A DNA stretch of 64,000 bases from assembly GCF_900090235.1 (NCBI RefSeq), contig NZ_LT607750.1:4517001-4581000 (forward strand), read 5' to 3'. Under the pieces are notes generated by a model that saw only the letters and a program-made list of their open reading frames with translations, did no database searches and was not told the origin of the DNA. Origin of the DNA: Micromonospora echinaurantiaca (GTDB taxonomy: Bacteria > Actinomycetota > Actinomycetes > Mycobacteriales > Micromonosporaceae). Below, in pieces: positions 17,082 to 24,453 of the stretch. Position 1 is the stretch's first letter; every line of letters starts with the position of its first letter. The position numbers were made by a program, and so were the translations under genes.

Positions 17082-17798
17082 TCAGCGCCGCCCGTCGCAT
17101 ACGGCGCCGGCGAGTCGGTTGTCGTCGACGAACGCGCCGTCGCGCATGGCGATCACCCGGTCGGCGACCGCCGCGATGCGGGCGTCGTGGGTGACCACCA
17201 CCAGGGTCTGCCCCGCCGTGCGCAGTTCCTCGAACAGCCGCAGCACCTCCAGGGTGGCGGCGCTGTCCAGGCTGCCGGTGGGTTCGTCGGCCAGCACCAC
17301 CAGCGGCTCGTTGCTCAACGCGCGGGCGATGGCGACCCGCTGGCGCTGCCCACCGGACAGCGCCGAGGGAAGGTGCGCGGCGCGGTCGGCCAGCCCGACC
17401 CGGTCCAGCAGATACATCGCCCGCTTGCGGGCCCGTCCCGGTGACTGGCCGGCCAGCAGCGCGGCCAGCTCGACGTTCTCCACCGCGGTCAGCTCGTCCA
17501 TGAGGTGGAACGACTGGAAGACGAACCCGATCCGGTCGCGCCGCAGCCGGGCCAGGGCCCGCTCGCTCATCGTGTCCACCCGGGACCCGGCCAGCCACAC
17601 CTGCCCGCCGGTCGGGCGTTGCAGCCCGCCGAGCAGATGCAGCAGGGTGGACTTGCCGCAGCCGCTGGGCCCCATCACCGCCAGCGCCTGCCCGGCCGGC
17701 ACGTCCAGGTCGACCTCGTCGACCGCGCGGACCAGCGCCCGCTCGTCGCCGTACCGCATGCTCAGCCCGCGCGCCTGCAACACCGTCGACCCGGTCAC
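17082..17798 (-). CDS. ABC transporter ATP-binding protein, MacB/LolD type
   Basis: A 238-residue ATPase with all motifs: Walker A GPSGCGKST, Q-loop FVFQSFHLMDELTAVENVEL (typical of the MacB/LolD/Bce group), signature LSGGQRQRV, Walker B LVVLADEPTG, D-loop SLDS and H-loop THD. It overlaps the PadR gene by 4 nt (17795-17798) and pairs with the FtsX-type permease immediately downstream. Function probably export of an antimicrobial or envelope-stress compound, inferred from family. Confidence 0.92.
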   Translation of the reverse strand: MTGSTVLQARGLSMRYGDERALVRAVDEVDLDVPAGQALAVMGPSGCGKSTLLHLLGGLQRPTGGQVWLAGSRVDTMSERALARLRRDRIGFVFQSFHLMDELTAVENVELAALLAGQSPGRARKRAMYLLDRVGLADRAAHLPSALSGGQRQRVAIARALSNEPLVVLADEPTGSLDSAATLEVLRLFEELRTAGQTLVVVTHDARIAAVADRVIAMRDGAFVDDNRLAGAVCDGRR

Positions 17799-18334
17799 GC
17801 CCCCGCCTTCCGTCCGGTCCGATCAAGCCCGGTCCAGCGGCGTTCACACGCCTCCAGCCAGTCCAGGTCCGCCCGCAGCCGCAGCACGACACCCTCCAGC
17901 AGCAACCCGGCGTCCGGTTCCACCGACCGGTCCAACGCGGCCCGCTGGGCGTCGCGCAACCGGCGCAGCACCTCACGCCGCTGCGCGTCGACCAGGGCCA
18001 CCGGATCTGCCAGCCGGGCGGCCGCGGCGGCCACCAGCTTGAGATGGAACTCGGCGAGGTCCGGCTTCGGCCAGTGCACCTCGGTCAGCCAGGCGGCGAC
18101 CCGCTGCTGCCCCTCCGGGGTCAACGCGTACACCCGGCGTTCGGGCCGGTCCGGCAGGCCCTCGGCCCGCTGCGAGGTCACCAGCCCGGCCTTGGCCAGC
18201 CGGGCCAGCGTCACGTAGATCTGCCCGGCGTTCATCGCCTCGCCCAGCGGGCCGAGCGCGGTCCGCATCCGGCTGCGCAGCTCGTACCCGTGCGCCGGTT
18301 CCTTCGCCAGCATGGCCAGCACCACGTCCTGCAC
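17795..18334 (-). CDS. PadR-family transcriptional regulator
   Basis: A 179-residue PadR regulator: winged-helix N-terminus (VVLAMLAKEPAHGYELRSRMRTALG ... AGQIYVTLARLAKAGLVTSQR, then RRVYALTPEGQQRV) and a helical C-terminal dimerisation region with WPKPDLAEFHLKL. First gene of a three-gene operon with an ABC exporter. PadR repressors commonly sit before such pumps and release on binding the exported compound. The dyads at 18357-18384, 23 to 50 bp upstream of the GTG start, are likely its operator. Confidence 0.9.
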   Translation of the reverse strand: MQDVVLAMLAKEPAHGYELRSRMRTALGPLGEAMNAGQIYVTLARLAKAGLVTSQRAEGLPDRPERRVYALTPEGQQRVAAWLTEVHWPKPDLAEFHLKLVAAAAARLADPVALVDAQRREVLRRLRDAQRAALDRSVEPDAGLLLEGVVLRLRADLDWLEACERRWTGLDRTGRKAGA

Positions 18335-18356
18335 CCGGCAACCCCTTCGAGTCGAT

Positions 18357-18384
18357 CGCTAATAGATAGCCGTTAGCTATAGCG
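18357..18384. promoter_or_regulatory. Nested dyads upstream of padR, probable PadR operator
   Basis: An AT-rich patch in GC-rich DNA with several dyads: ATAGC-CGTTA-GCTAT (18366-18380), GCTAA-N10-TTAGC (18358-18377) and the palindrome GCTATAGC (18376-18383). It lies just upstream of the padR-ABC operon. Confidence 0.5.
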
Positions 18385-18649
18385 CTGTCAAGCCGGCGGC
18401 GGGGTGTGCGGACGCGGTCGGCCAGCAACCTGAGGGCGTGCCCGGGCGCTTCGACCCGCAGCCGTTCCGGGCGCACCTCGGCACGACCGCGAGCGGCTGG
18501 TCAGGCCCGGAAGGCCGCGGATGTCGGCGGGGTGCCGGTCGAGGTTCGTGCGGGCGCCCGGTCGTGGCGCGGGTGGTTCGCGGGTCGGCGAGCACAGCGG
18601 TCAGCCGCCCCGGCGGCTGTTCATCGTCCGGTCGCGGTCGCGAAAGGCA

Positions 18650-18681
18650 GCGGGCCCGTCACCGGTCGGTGACGGGCCCGC
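18650..18681 (-). terminator. Terminator of the Gly-Cys-Val tRNA operon
   Basis: A perfect 14-bp stem (GCGGGCCCGTCACC at 18650-18663 against 18668-18681) with a 4-nt loop, 12 nt beyond the 3' end of tRNA-Val on the minus strand. It is followed on that strand by CTGCCTTTCGC. The remaining stretch 18385-18649 holds no gene I can support. The first tRNA cluster lacks this hairpin. Confidence 0.75.
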
Positions 18682-18692
18682 TGTACTTCTGG

Positions 18693-18764
18693 TGGGCGAT
18701 ACTGGGTTTGAACCAGTGACCTCTTCCGTGTCAAGGAAGCGCGCTCCCACTGCGCCAATCGCCC
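18693..18764 (-). tRNA. tRNA-Val(GAC), copy 2
   Basis: Identical over its full length to the copy at 8073-8144: acceptor GGGCGAT, anticodon loop TTGACAC (GAC), T-loop TTCAAAC; CCA not encoded. Last gene of the Gly-Cys-Val cluster on the minus strand. Confidence 0.96.
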
Positions 18765-18776
18765 GCGTCTGTGTCG

Positions 18777-18847
18777 AGGTGGGGACGGGATTTGAACCCG
18801 CGTACACGGCTTTGCAGGCCGTTGCCTCGCCTCTCGGCCACCCCACC
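18777..18847 (-). tRNA. tRNA-Cys(GCA)
   Basis: A 71-nt tRNA: acceptor GGTGGGG/CCCCACC with U discriminator, anticodon loop CTGCAAA (GCA) closed by ACGGC/GCCGT, T-arm GGGTTCAAATCCC. It lies between tRNA-Gly and tRNA-Val; it is missing from the first Gly/Val cluster. Confidence 0.95.
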
Positions 18848-18881
18848 GAGGTTGCCCCCGTCATGCGTGGCGGCAGCTCCG

Positions 18882-18954
18882 AGCGGACGACGGGATTCGA
18901 ACCCGCGACCCTCACCTTGGCAAGGTGATGCGCTACCAGCTGCGCTACGTCCGC
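18882..18954 (-). tRNA. tRNA-Gly(GCC), copy 2
   Basis: Same sequence as 8182-8254: acceptor GCGGACG, anticodon loop TTGCCAA (GCC). First gene of the Gly-Cys-Val cluster, downstream of the promoter at 18988-19017. Confidence 0.96.
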
Positions 18955-18987
18955 GTTGCCCCCGGCATTCCCCGGTGACGGATGAGA

Positions 18988-19017
18988 ACTTTAGCCGAGC
19001 CGGCGGAGGGTTGCCAA
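18988..19017 (-). promoter_or_regulatory. Housekeeping promoter of the tRNA Gly-Cys-Val operon
   Basis: On the minus strand, -35 TTGGCA (19012-19017) and -10 TAAAGT (18988-18993) are separated by 18 bp, ending 33 nt before tRNA-Gly. The rest of 19018-19236, up to the TetR promoter, shows no gene; it contains an 11-bp palindrome CGTGATTCACG at 19140-19150. Confidence 0.65.
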
Positions 19018-19236
19018 CTCGGGGGGCGACTCGGCGCGTCCGTGTCGGTCCACCCACCCCCCAAAGCTTCCTAGGAGGATCTCCGGGCCCCGGCCGGCCG
19101 CGAGCGCCGATCCTAGCAAGGCAATGACCGACGACAATTCGTGATTCACGTTTTCGCAGGTCAGGAAGTGTCCGACATCCGACTTTAGGAGCGCGGCAGG
19201 CCGATTCGGTAACGCGCCGTGTTCGGGTGAATGGGC

Positions 19237-19242
19237 TACGGT
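19237..19242 (+). promoter_or_regulatory. -10 element for a leaderless tetR transcript
   Basis: TACGGT lies 7 nt before the GTG at 19250, with no ribosome site; spacing fits transcription start at the start codon. Confidence 0.45.
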
Positions 19243-19249
19243 AACGGGC

Positions 19250-19852
19250 GTGACGAGACGTGCGGCCGAGATCCGCCTGGATGCCCTGCTGCGCACCGCC
19301 TGCGACGTGATCGCCGAACGTGGCCTGGCCAACACCCGGACGGCCGACGTCGCACAGGCCGCCGGAGTGAGCCAGGCACTGGTCTTCTACCACTTCGCCA
19401 CCAAGGACCGGCTGCTCGCCCAGGCGTTCGCGTACGCCGCCGAGCAGGACCTGGCCCGGCTCGACGCGGTGATCCGGTCCAGCGCCCCGCCACTGACCAA
19501 GCTGCGCCGGATCCTCAAGATCTACACCCCGGCCGGGCGGACCATCTCCTGGGCCATGTGGATCGACGGTTGGGCCGAGTCGCTGCGTACCCCCGAGCTG
19601 GAGAAGGTCTCCCGCCGGCTCGACCTGCGCTGGCGGGAGGACCTGGCCACGGTGATCGCCGACGGGGTCCGCGACGGCACCTTCGAGTGTGCCGACCCGG
19701 CCGGCGCGGCCTGGCGGATCAGCGCGGTGATGGACGGCCTGGCGGTGCAGCTGGCGGTGCACGACCGGGTGATCTCCCGCCGGCAGTTCACCGAGTGGGT
19801 CCGCCTGGTCACCGCCCGGGAACTCGGCCTCGACCCCACCGAGCTGGACTGA
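19250..19852 (+). CDS. TetR-family regulator (BetI-like C-terminal domain)
   Basis: A 200-residue regulator with an N-terminal HTH (VIAERGLANTRTADVAQAAGVSQALVFYHFATKDRLL) and a BetI-type ligand domain (WAMWIDGWAESLRTPELEKVS ... DGLAVQLAVHDRVIS). It converges on alkB. Actinobacterial alkane clusters often include a TetR regulator (AlkU-like), so it may control alkB through the dyad at 21146-21176, but no copy of that dyad lies at its own promoter. Start GTG 19250 is chosen from the HTH position and the -10 box. Confidence 0.85.
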   Translation: MTRRAAEIRLDALLRTACDVIAERGLANTRTADVAQAAGVSQALVFYHFATKDRLLAQAFAYAAEQDLARLDAVIRSSAPPLTKLRRILKIYTPAGRTISWAMWIDGWAESLRTPELEKVSRRLDLRWREDLATVIADGVRDGTFECADPAGAAWRISAVMDGLAVQLAVHDRVISRRQFTEWVRLVTARELGLDPTELD

Positions 19853-19909
19853 TCTCCGCCGAGCCGGCCCGCGGACCACCGGCTCACGGCGCCGGAGCGG
19901 CCGGCGGGG

Positions 19910-21097
19910 CTAGCGGTCGGCGAGGCTGGCGGCGCGCCGCCGGTGCCGCTCGCGCAGCCGGGCCAGGGCCGGCGGGTGCACGTTGGCCCGCTCGATGTCG
20001 CCGGCGTAGTGCTCGATCACCCGGTGGTCCATCATCCGCCGCCAGAGCGGCGGCACCAGCGCGGCGACCACCATGGTCGCGTAGCCGGCGGGCAGCTGCG
20101 GCGAGCTGTCGAAGCTGCGCAGCGTCTGGTAGCGGCGCAGCGGGTTGGCGTGGTGGTCGCTGTGCCGCTGGAGCTGGAAGAGGAACACGTTGGTGACCAC
20201 CCGGTCGCTGTTCCAGCTGTGCCGCGGGTCGACCTTCTCGTACCGGCCGGCCGCGGTCCGCCACCGGGCCAGCCCGTAGTGCTCCAGGTAGTTGACCGCC
20301 TCCAGCAGGGAGAACCCGACCAACGCCTGGAGCAGCAGGAACGGCAGCACCCCCGGGCCGAACGCGACGACCAGCGCCGCGAACAGCGCGACCGTCATGG
20401 CCCAGGCGTTGAGCACCTCGTTGCGCCAGGTCCACGGCGACCGGCCGCGGATCCGGAACCGGCCGGTCTCCAACCGCCAGGCCGAGCGCAGGCTGCCGAC
20501 GACGGTACGCGGCCAGAACCGCCAGAAGCTCTCCCCCAGCCGCGCGCTGGCCGGGTCCTCCGGGGTGGCCACCCGCACGTGGTGGCCCCGGTTGTGCTCG
20601 ACGTGGAAGTGCCCGTACCCGGTCGGCGCGAGGGCCACCTTGGACAGCCAGCGCTCCAGCCGCTCCCGCTTGTGGCCCAGCTCGTGCGCGGTGTTGATGG
20701 CGATGCCGTCGACCACTCCCGCGGTGAGCACCAGGCCGGCGGCGCCGAACAGGGAGAGGCCGCCGTCGACCCAGACCGCGCAGCAGAGCACCAGCGCGGC
20801 GTACTGGGCGGGCAGGTAGAGGTAGGTGAGCCAGCGGTAGTAGCCGTCGGCCGCCAACTCGGGCACGGCCGCCTCCGGCGGGTTGGCCCGGTCGTCGCCG
20901 ATCAGCAGGTCGACGACCGGGATCAGGCCGAAGACGATGGCCGGGGTGAGCCACCAGGCCCAGCCGCCGTCGGTGCCCCGCCACGTCGCGTAGCCGAGGA
21001 AGGGCAGCGCCGGGACGAGCAGAGCCAGCGGCCAGAACGGCCGGCGCGGGTCGCGCCAGCGGCCAGCGGGGACGGTCGCGCGGACACCGGTCGCCAT
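19910..21097 (-). CDS. alkB: Alkane 1-monooxygenase (AlkB-type integral-membrane di-iron hydroxylase)
   Basis: A 395-residue membrane enzyme that oxidises the terminal carbon of n-alkanes or fatty acyl substrates, taking electrons from a rubredoxin. The histidine motifs are complete: HELGHK (138-143), EHNRGHH (167-173), NYLEHYG (269-275) and LQRHSDHH (309-316), within about six membrane helices. The ATG at 21097 is chosen because GGAGG lies 6 nt upstream. Unlike Rhodococcus-type clusters, no rubredoxin gene follows; the next gene is a convergent TetR regulator, so electron partners must lie elsewhere. An operator-like dyad precedes it. Confidence 0.93.
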   Translation of the reverse strand: MATGVRATVPAGRWRDPRRPFWPLALLVPALPFLGYATWRGTDGGWAWWLTPAIVFGLIPVVDLLIGDDRANPPEAAVPELAADGYYRWLTYLYLPAQYAALVLCCAVWVDGGLSLFGAAGLVLTAGVVDGIAINTAHELGHKRERLERWLSKVALAPTGYGHFHVEHNRGHHVRVATPEDPASARLGESFWRFWPRTVVGSLRSAWRLETGRFRIRGRSPWTWRNEVLNAWAMTVALFAALVVAFGPGVLPFLLLQALVGFSLLEAVNYLEHYGLARWRTAAGRYEKVDPRHSWNSDRVVTNVFLFQLQRHSDHHANPLRRYQTLRSFDSSPQLPAGYATMVVAALVPPLWRRMMDHRVIEHYAGDIERANVHPPALARLRERHRRRAASLADR

Positions 21098-21145
21098 CGT
21101 CAACCTCCGATCCGGGGACTGTCCCGACCCTGACACCGGAGGGGC

Positions 21146-21176
21146 CTCTTTACAAGACTCTCGCTTTTGTAAAGAG
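21146..21176 (-). promoter_or_regulatory. Large dyad operator/promoter upstream of alkB
   Basis: CTCTTTACAA (21146-21155) and TTGTAAAGAG (21167-21176) are exact inverted copies 21 bp apart centre to centre, two helical turns. Read toward alkB the dyad includes TTTACA, a near -35 box, followed by GTAAAG. It is strikingly AT-rich for this DNA. 21177-21307 otherwise holds only the protease leader. Confidence 0.65.
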
Positions 21177-21307
21177 CCTGGCCGCGAAAACGGACAGTCG
21201 TCGACCTTGTCGCCACCGTCACCGGCTGGTATCCACAAATGCGCATGCGTCACCGCGCTGCACCGGCCGGCGAAGGGCCGGCCATCCCGCTCCCACGAGG
21301 AGGACCC

Positions 21308-24238
21308 GTGGCACAACCGGAGTGGACACCCTGGATGAGCCGGCGCCGACGCCGGCTCATCCCCGTTCTGGCAGCGACCGCGGTGGTCGCCGCCCTGCTT
21401 CCCGCCGGCCCCGGCGCCGCCGCGCCCGCCGGCGGCGGCGCCACCGAGGAACGGCGCTCCGGCCCGTTCGCCGAGGGCCACCAGCACGCCGACGTGGACA
21501 ACCGCGCCGGCAGCGCGGCCCCGGACGCCCGCCAGCGCGGGCTGGGCCGCAAGGCCGACCCGGACGTGCGGTGGAACCGGCTGGGCACCCCGCACGCGCT
21601 CGGCCCCGGCCGCGCCCCGCTCGCCACCGGCCTGCCGGCCGACCCGGAGGCGGCGGCCCGCGCCTACCTGACCGGCAACCAGGACCTCTTCGGCCTCGAC
21701 GCGGCCGACGTCGCCGCGATGGACCGGCTGCTGGTCCGGCCGGTCGGCACCGGCGCGGTGGTCACCCTGCGGCAGCGCTTCGGTGACCTGCCGGCCGGGC
21801 ACGACGGCCTGGTCACCGTCGCTGTCGCCGACGGCACGGTGCTGTCGGTGAGCTCCTCGCTGGCCCGCGACGCGGCGGCGCCGGCGCCGGCCACCCTCAC
21901 CGAGGAGCAGGCGTACGCGGCCGCGCTGGCCGACGCCGGCCTGGACCCGGCCGCGGTACGCAGCCACACCGTGCACCGGGTCGCCGTGCCCACCCCGCTC
22001 GACGGGGCCCGGGACGCGTACGAGGTGACCCTGATCGGCGCCGACGCCGATCACCCGACCGCCTACACCACCTACGTCGACGGGATCACCGGTCAGGTGC
22101 TGGTCCGCGAGGACCTGGTCGACTACGACTCGGACAACCCCAGCTGGGCGGTGTTCCCGGCCACCCCGCCCCGCGACCTCGGCCCCGGGGTGGACCCGCG
22201 GGTGCGCTGGTGCGGCGACCCGGCACCGGGCTGCCAGGCGGCGTTCCGCGACCCGGCCACCGGGCAGCCGTGGGACGTCGACGCGGCCACCGGCACGCCG
22301 ACCCTCACCTCGCGGGGCAACTCGGCCAACACGGTGCGCTCCTGGGGCGCCGGCACCCCGGTCGTCCCGGCCACGGAGAGTCCGGAACGCCGCTACGAGT
22401 ACCCGTTCACCGACCAGTGGCACCAGGCCCGGTGCAACCCCGAGGTGTTCACCTCCGCCCAGCGCAACGACGACGACGCGGCGATCGCCAACCTCTTCGC
22501 CATGCACAACCGGATGCATGACTGGGCCTGGCACCTCGGCTTCACCGAGGCGACCTGGAACCTGCAGGCGGTCAACCTGACCCCGGACGGCCTGGGCGGG
22601 GACGCCGAGCAGGGCCGCGCCCAGCAGGGCGCGCTGAGTGGCAACCGGAACAACGCTAACCAGGGCACGCCGCGCGACGGCCTGCCGCCGACCACCAACA
22701 TGTACCTGTGGCAGCCGCAGGCCGGCGGCCCGTACCCGCCGTGCGTGGACGGCGACTACGACATGACGGTGATCGGGCACGAGTACACCCACGCCATCAC
22801 CAACCGCATGATCGCTGGCCCGAACAGCGGCATCGGCGGGCACCAGGGCGGTTCGATGGGTGAGTCGTGGAGCGACCTGCTCGCCGCGGAGTACCTGTTC
22901 CAGCACGGGCTGCGCGCCCCGGGCGAGACGCCGTACATCACCGGCGGGTACGTCACCGGCAACCTGGTCAGCGGCATCCGCAACCACGACTTCAGCCGCA
23001 GCCCGCTGAACTACTCCGACGTCGGCTACAACACCGGCGGCCCGGCGGTGCACGCCGACGGCGAGATCTGGAGCGCCACCAACTTCCGGGTCCGGGCCGC
23101 GCTGATGAAGCGGTATGGCGTGGGCACCCCGCAGCGGCAGCTCGACTGCGCGCTCGGCAAGGTGCCGGTCGAGCAGTGCCCGGGCAACCGGCGCTGGGCG
23201 CAGCTGGTCTTCGACTCGTTCCTGCTGCAGGCCGCCAGCCAGGTGAGCATGCTCGACATGCGGGACAACATGCTCACCGCCGACCTGCTCCGCTTCGGCG
23301 GCGCCAACCAGGACCTGATCTGGGCCGAGTTCGCCCGCTCCGGGATGGGCCGGGACGCCGCCACCAACGGCGCCTCCGACACCGACCCGACGCCGAGCTT
23401 CGCCGCCCCGAACGCGGACAACGCGCTGCTCACCCTCCGACCGAAGGGCGACAGCGCCGACGCGCCGATCCGGGTGTACGTCGGGGCGTACGAGGCGCGG
23501 GCGGTGCCGGTGGCCGACACCGACCCGGCCACCCCGCTGCCGGACACCGTCGAGCTGGTGCCCGGCACCTACCAGTTGCTCGCCGTCGCGCCCGGCTTCG
23601 GTCACCAGCGGCTGACCGTGGTCGCCAAGGCCGGCAAGGAGGGCTACGTCGACCTGCGGATGAGCCGTAACCTGGCGTCCACCGCGTCCGGCGCGACGAT
23701 CACCGGGGACGGGGTCAACCTGGACCGGATCGCCGACGACACCGAGGCGACCAACTGGGCCTCGCTGGACGGGGTGGCCGGCCGGCAGGTCACCGTGGCG
23801 CTGCCCGGGGACGCGCCGCAGGTGGTGAAGCGGGTGAACGTCAGCGCCATGCTGCGCCCGACGATCGCCGGTGACGCCGACCCGGGCAGCCAGAACTCGC
23901 TCAGCGCGTTGCGGTCGTTCGCGGTGTCGGCGTGCAACGCGAAGACCACCGACTGCGCGGATCCGGCGAACTGGCAGCGGATCTACACCAGCGCGGCGGA
24001 CGCCTTCCCGGGTGGGGCGTACCGGGCCTACGTGCGGGACATCAACCTGCGCGAGTTCCGGGTGCCCACCACGCTCGCCACCCACCTGCGGCTGGAGGTG
24101 CTGGCCAGCCAGTGCACCGGCGGCCCGGCCTACGCCGGTGAGCAGGACGACGATCCGGCCACGACGACCGACTGCGCGACCGCCAGCCCGGCGCGCGACC
24201 AGGTGCGGATCGCCGAGTTCCAGGCGTTCTCGAAGTGA
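21308..24238 (+). CDS. Secreted M36 (fungalysin-type) zinc metalloprotease
   Basis: A 976-residue exported protease. The N-terminus has an Arg-rich n-region and hydrophobic core (RRRRRLIPVLAATAVVAALL) ending near AAAPA, a long FTP/PepSY-like propeptide (to about 330), then the catalytic domain with the zinc motif HEYTH (about residue 491; IGHEYTHAITNRM) and the downstream glutamate in MGESWSDLLAAEYL. The C-terminal 200 residues form a carboxypeptidase-regulatory-like and a discoidin-like beta domain. GTG 21308 follows GAGGAGGA at good spacing; ATG 21335 is an alternative. Likely role: extracellular protein breakdown for nutrition. Confidence 0.9.
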   Translation: MAQPEWTPWMSRRRRRLIPVLAATAVVAALLPAGPGAAAPAGGGATEERRSGPFAEGHQHADVDNRAGSAAPDARQRGLGRKADPDVRWNRLGTPHALGPGRAPLATGLPADPEAAARAYLTGNQDLFGLDAADVAAMDRLLVRPVGTGAVVTLRQRFGDLPAGHDGLVTVAVADGTVLSVSSSLARDAAAPAPATLTEEQAYAAALADAGLDPAAVRSHTVHRVAVPTPLDGARDAYEVTLIGADADHPTAYTTYVDGITGQVLVREDLVDYDSDNPSWAVFPATPPRDLGPGVDPRVRWCGDPAPGCQAAFRDPATGQPWDVDAATGTPTLTSRGNSANTVRSWGAGTPVVPATESPERRYEYPFTDQWHQARCNPEVFTSAQRNDDDAAIANLFAMHNRMHDWAWHLGFTEATWNLQAVNLTPDGLGGDAEQGRAQQGALSGNRNNANQGTPRDGLPPTTNMYLWQPQAGGPYPPCVDGDYDMTVIGHEYTHAITNRMIAGPNSGIGGHQGGSMGESWSDLLAAEYLFQHGLRAPGETPYITGGYVTGNLVSGIRNHDFSRSPLNYSDVGYNTGGPAVHADGEIWSATNFRVRAALMKRYGVGTPQRQLDCALGKVPVEQCPGNRRWAQLVFDSFLLQAASQVSMLDMRDNMLTADLLRFGGANQDLIWAEFARSGMGRDAATNGASDTDPTPSFAAPNADNALLTLRPKGDSADAPIRVYVGAYEARAVPVADTDPATPLPDTVELVPGTYQLLAVAPGFGHQRLTVVAKAGKEGYVDLRMSRNLASTASGATITGDGVNLDRIADDTEATNWASLDGVAGRQVTVALPGDAPQVVKRVNVSAMLRPTIAGDADPGSQNSLSALRSFAVSACNAKTTDCADPANWQRIYTSAADAFPGGAYRAYVRDINLREFRVPTTLATHLRLEVLASQCTGGPAYAGEQDDDPATTTDCATASPARDQVRIAEFQAFSK
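21334..21361 (+). promoter_or_regulatory. 12-bp perfect hairpin in the first codons of the protease gene
   Basis: GATGAGCCGGCG and CGCCGGCTCATC pair perfectly around a CCGA tetraloop, 26 nt after the GTG start and enclosing the alternative ATG 21335. Stable RNA structure at this place could limit translation; equally it may be a by-product of the Arg-rich signal codons. Confidence 0.4.
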
Positions 24239-24291
24239 CGCCGCCCGGGGCCGGTCGGCGCGCGCCGGCCGGCCCCGGGACACCGGCCGCC

Positions 24292-24351
24292 CGTCACGGG
24301 CCCGCAGGGTCACGGCCCGCAGGGTCACGGCCCGCAGGGTCACGGGCCCGC
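24292..24351. repeat. 15-bp tandem repeat, four units
   Basis: Four near-identical 15-bp units (consensus GGGTCACGGCCCGCA; exact at 24307-24321 and 24322-24336) just beyond the protease stop. Together with the next array it fills the 215-bp gap between convergent genes; no terminator hairpin is otherwise evident. Confidence 0.85.
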
Positions 24352-24357
24352 GGGTCC

Positions 24358-24441
24358 CTGCCCGCCGGTCACTGCCCGCCGGTCACTGCCCGCCGGTCAC
24401 TGCCCGCCGGTCACTGCCCGCCGGTCACTGCCCGCCGGTCA
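24358..24441. repeat. 14-bp tandem repeat, six exact units
   Basis: Six perfect head-to-tail copies of CTGCCCGCCGGTCA (24358-24371 through 24428-24441), a different unit from the neighbouring 15-bp array. No spacers, so not CRISPR; 14 bp is not a codon multiple, so copy changes would shift any reading frame through it. Confidence 0.9.
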
Positions 24442-24453
24442 CGGACGGCCGGT

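Noticed and set aside
15182..17194. 670-codon plus-strand frame opposite the FtsX permease
   Set aside because: Antisense to a recognisable permease; composition is Gly/Arg/Asp-rich without any motif.
18385..18649. Possible coding remnants upstream of the tRNA terminator on either strand
   Set aside because: Frames are short, lack ribosome sites and show no recognisable motif.
8073..18954. Integrative element attached at tRNA-Val
   Set aside because: Both tRNA copies are complete and there is no integrase, excisionase or replication gene between; duplication explains it better.
21098..24343. Upstream extension of the alkB frame across the protease gene
   Set aside because: The alkB ATG at 21097 has a good ribosome site and begins the normal AlkB length; the extension is antisense to the protease.
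24292..24441. CRISPR array
   Set aside because: Repeat units are 14-15 bp and contiguous with no spacers, and no cas genes are present.
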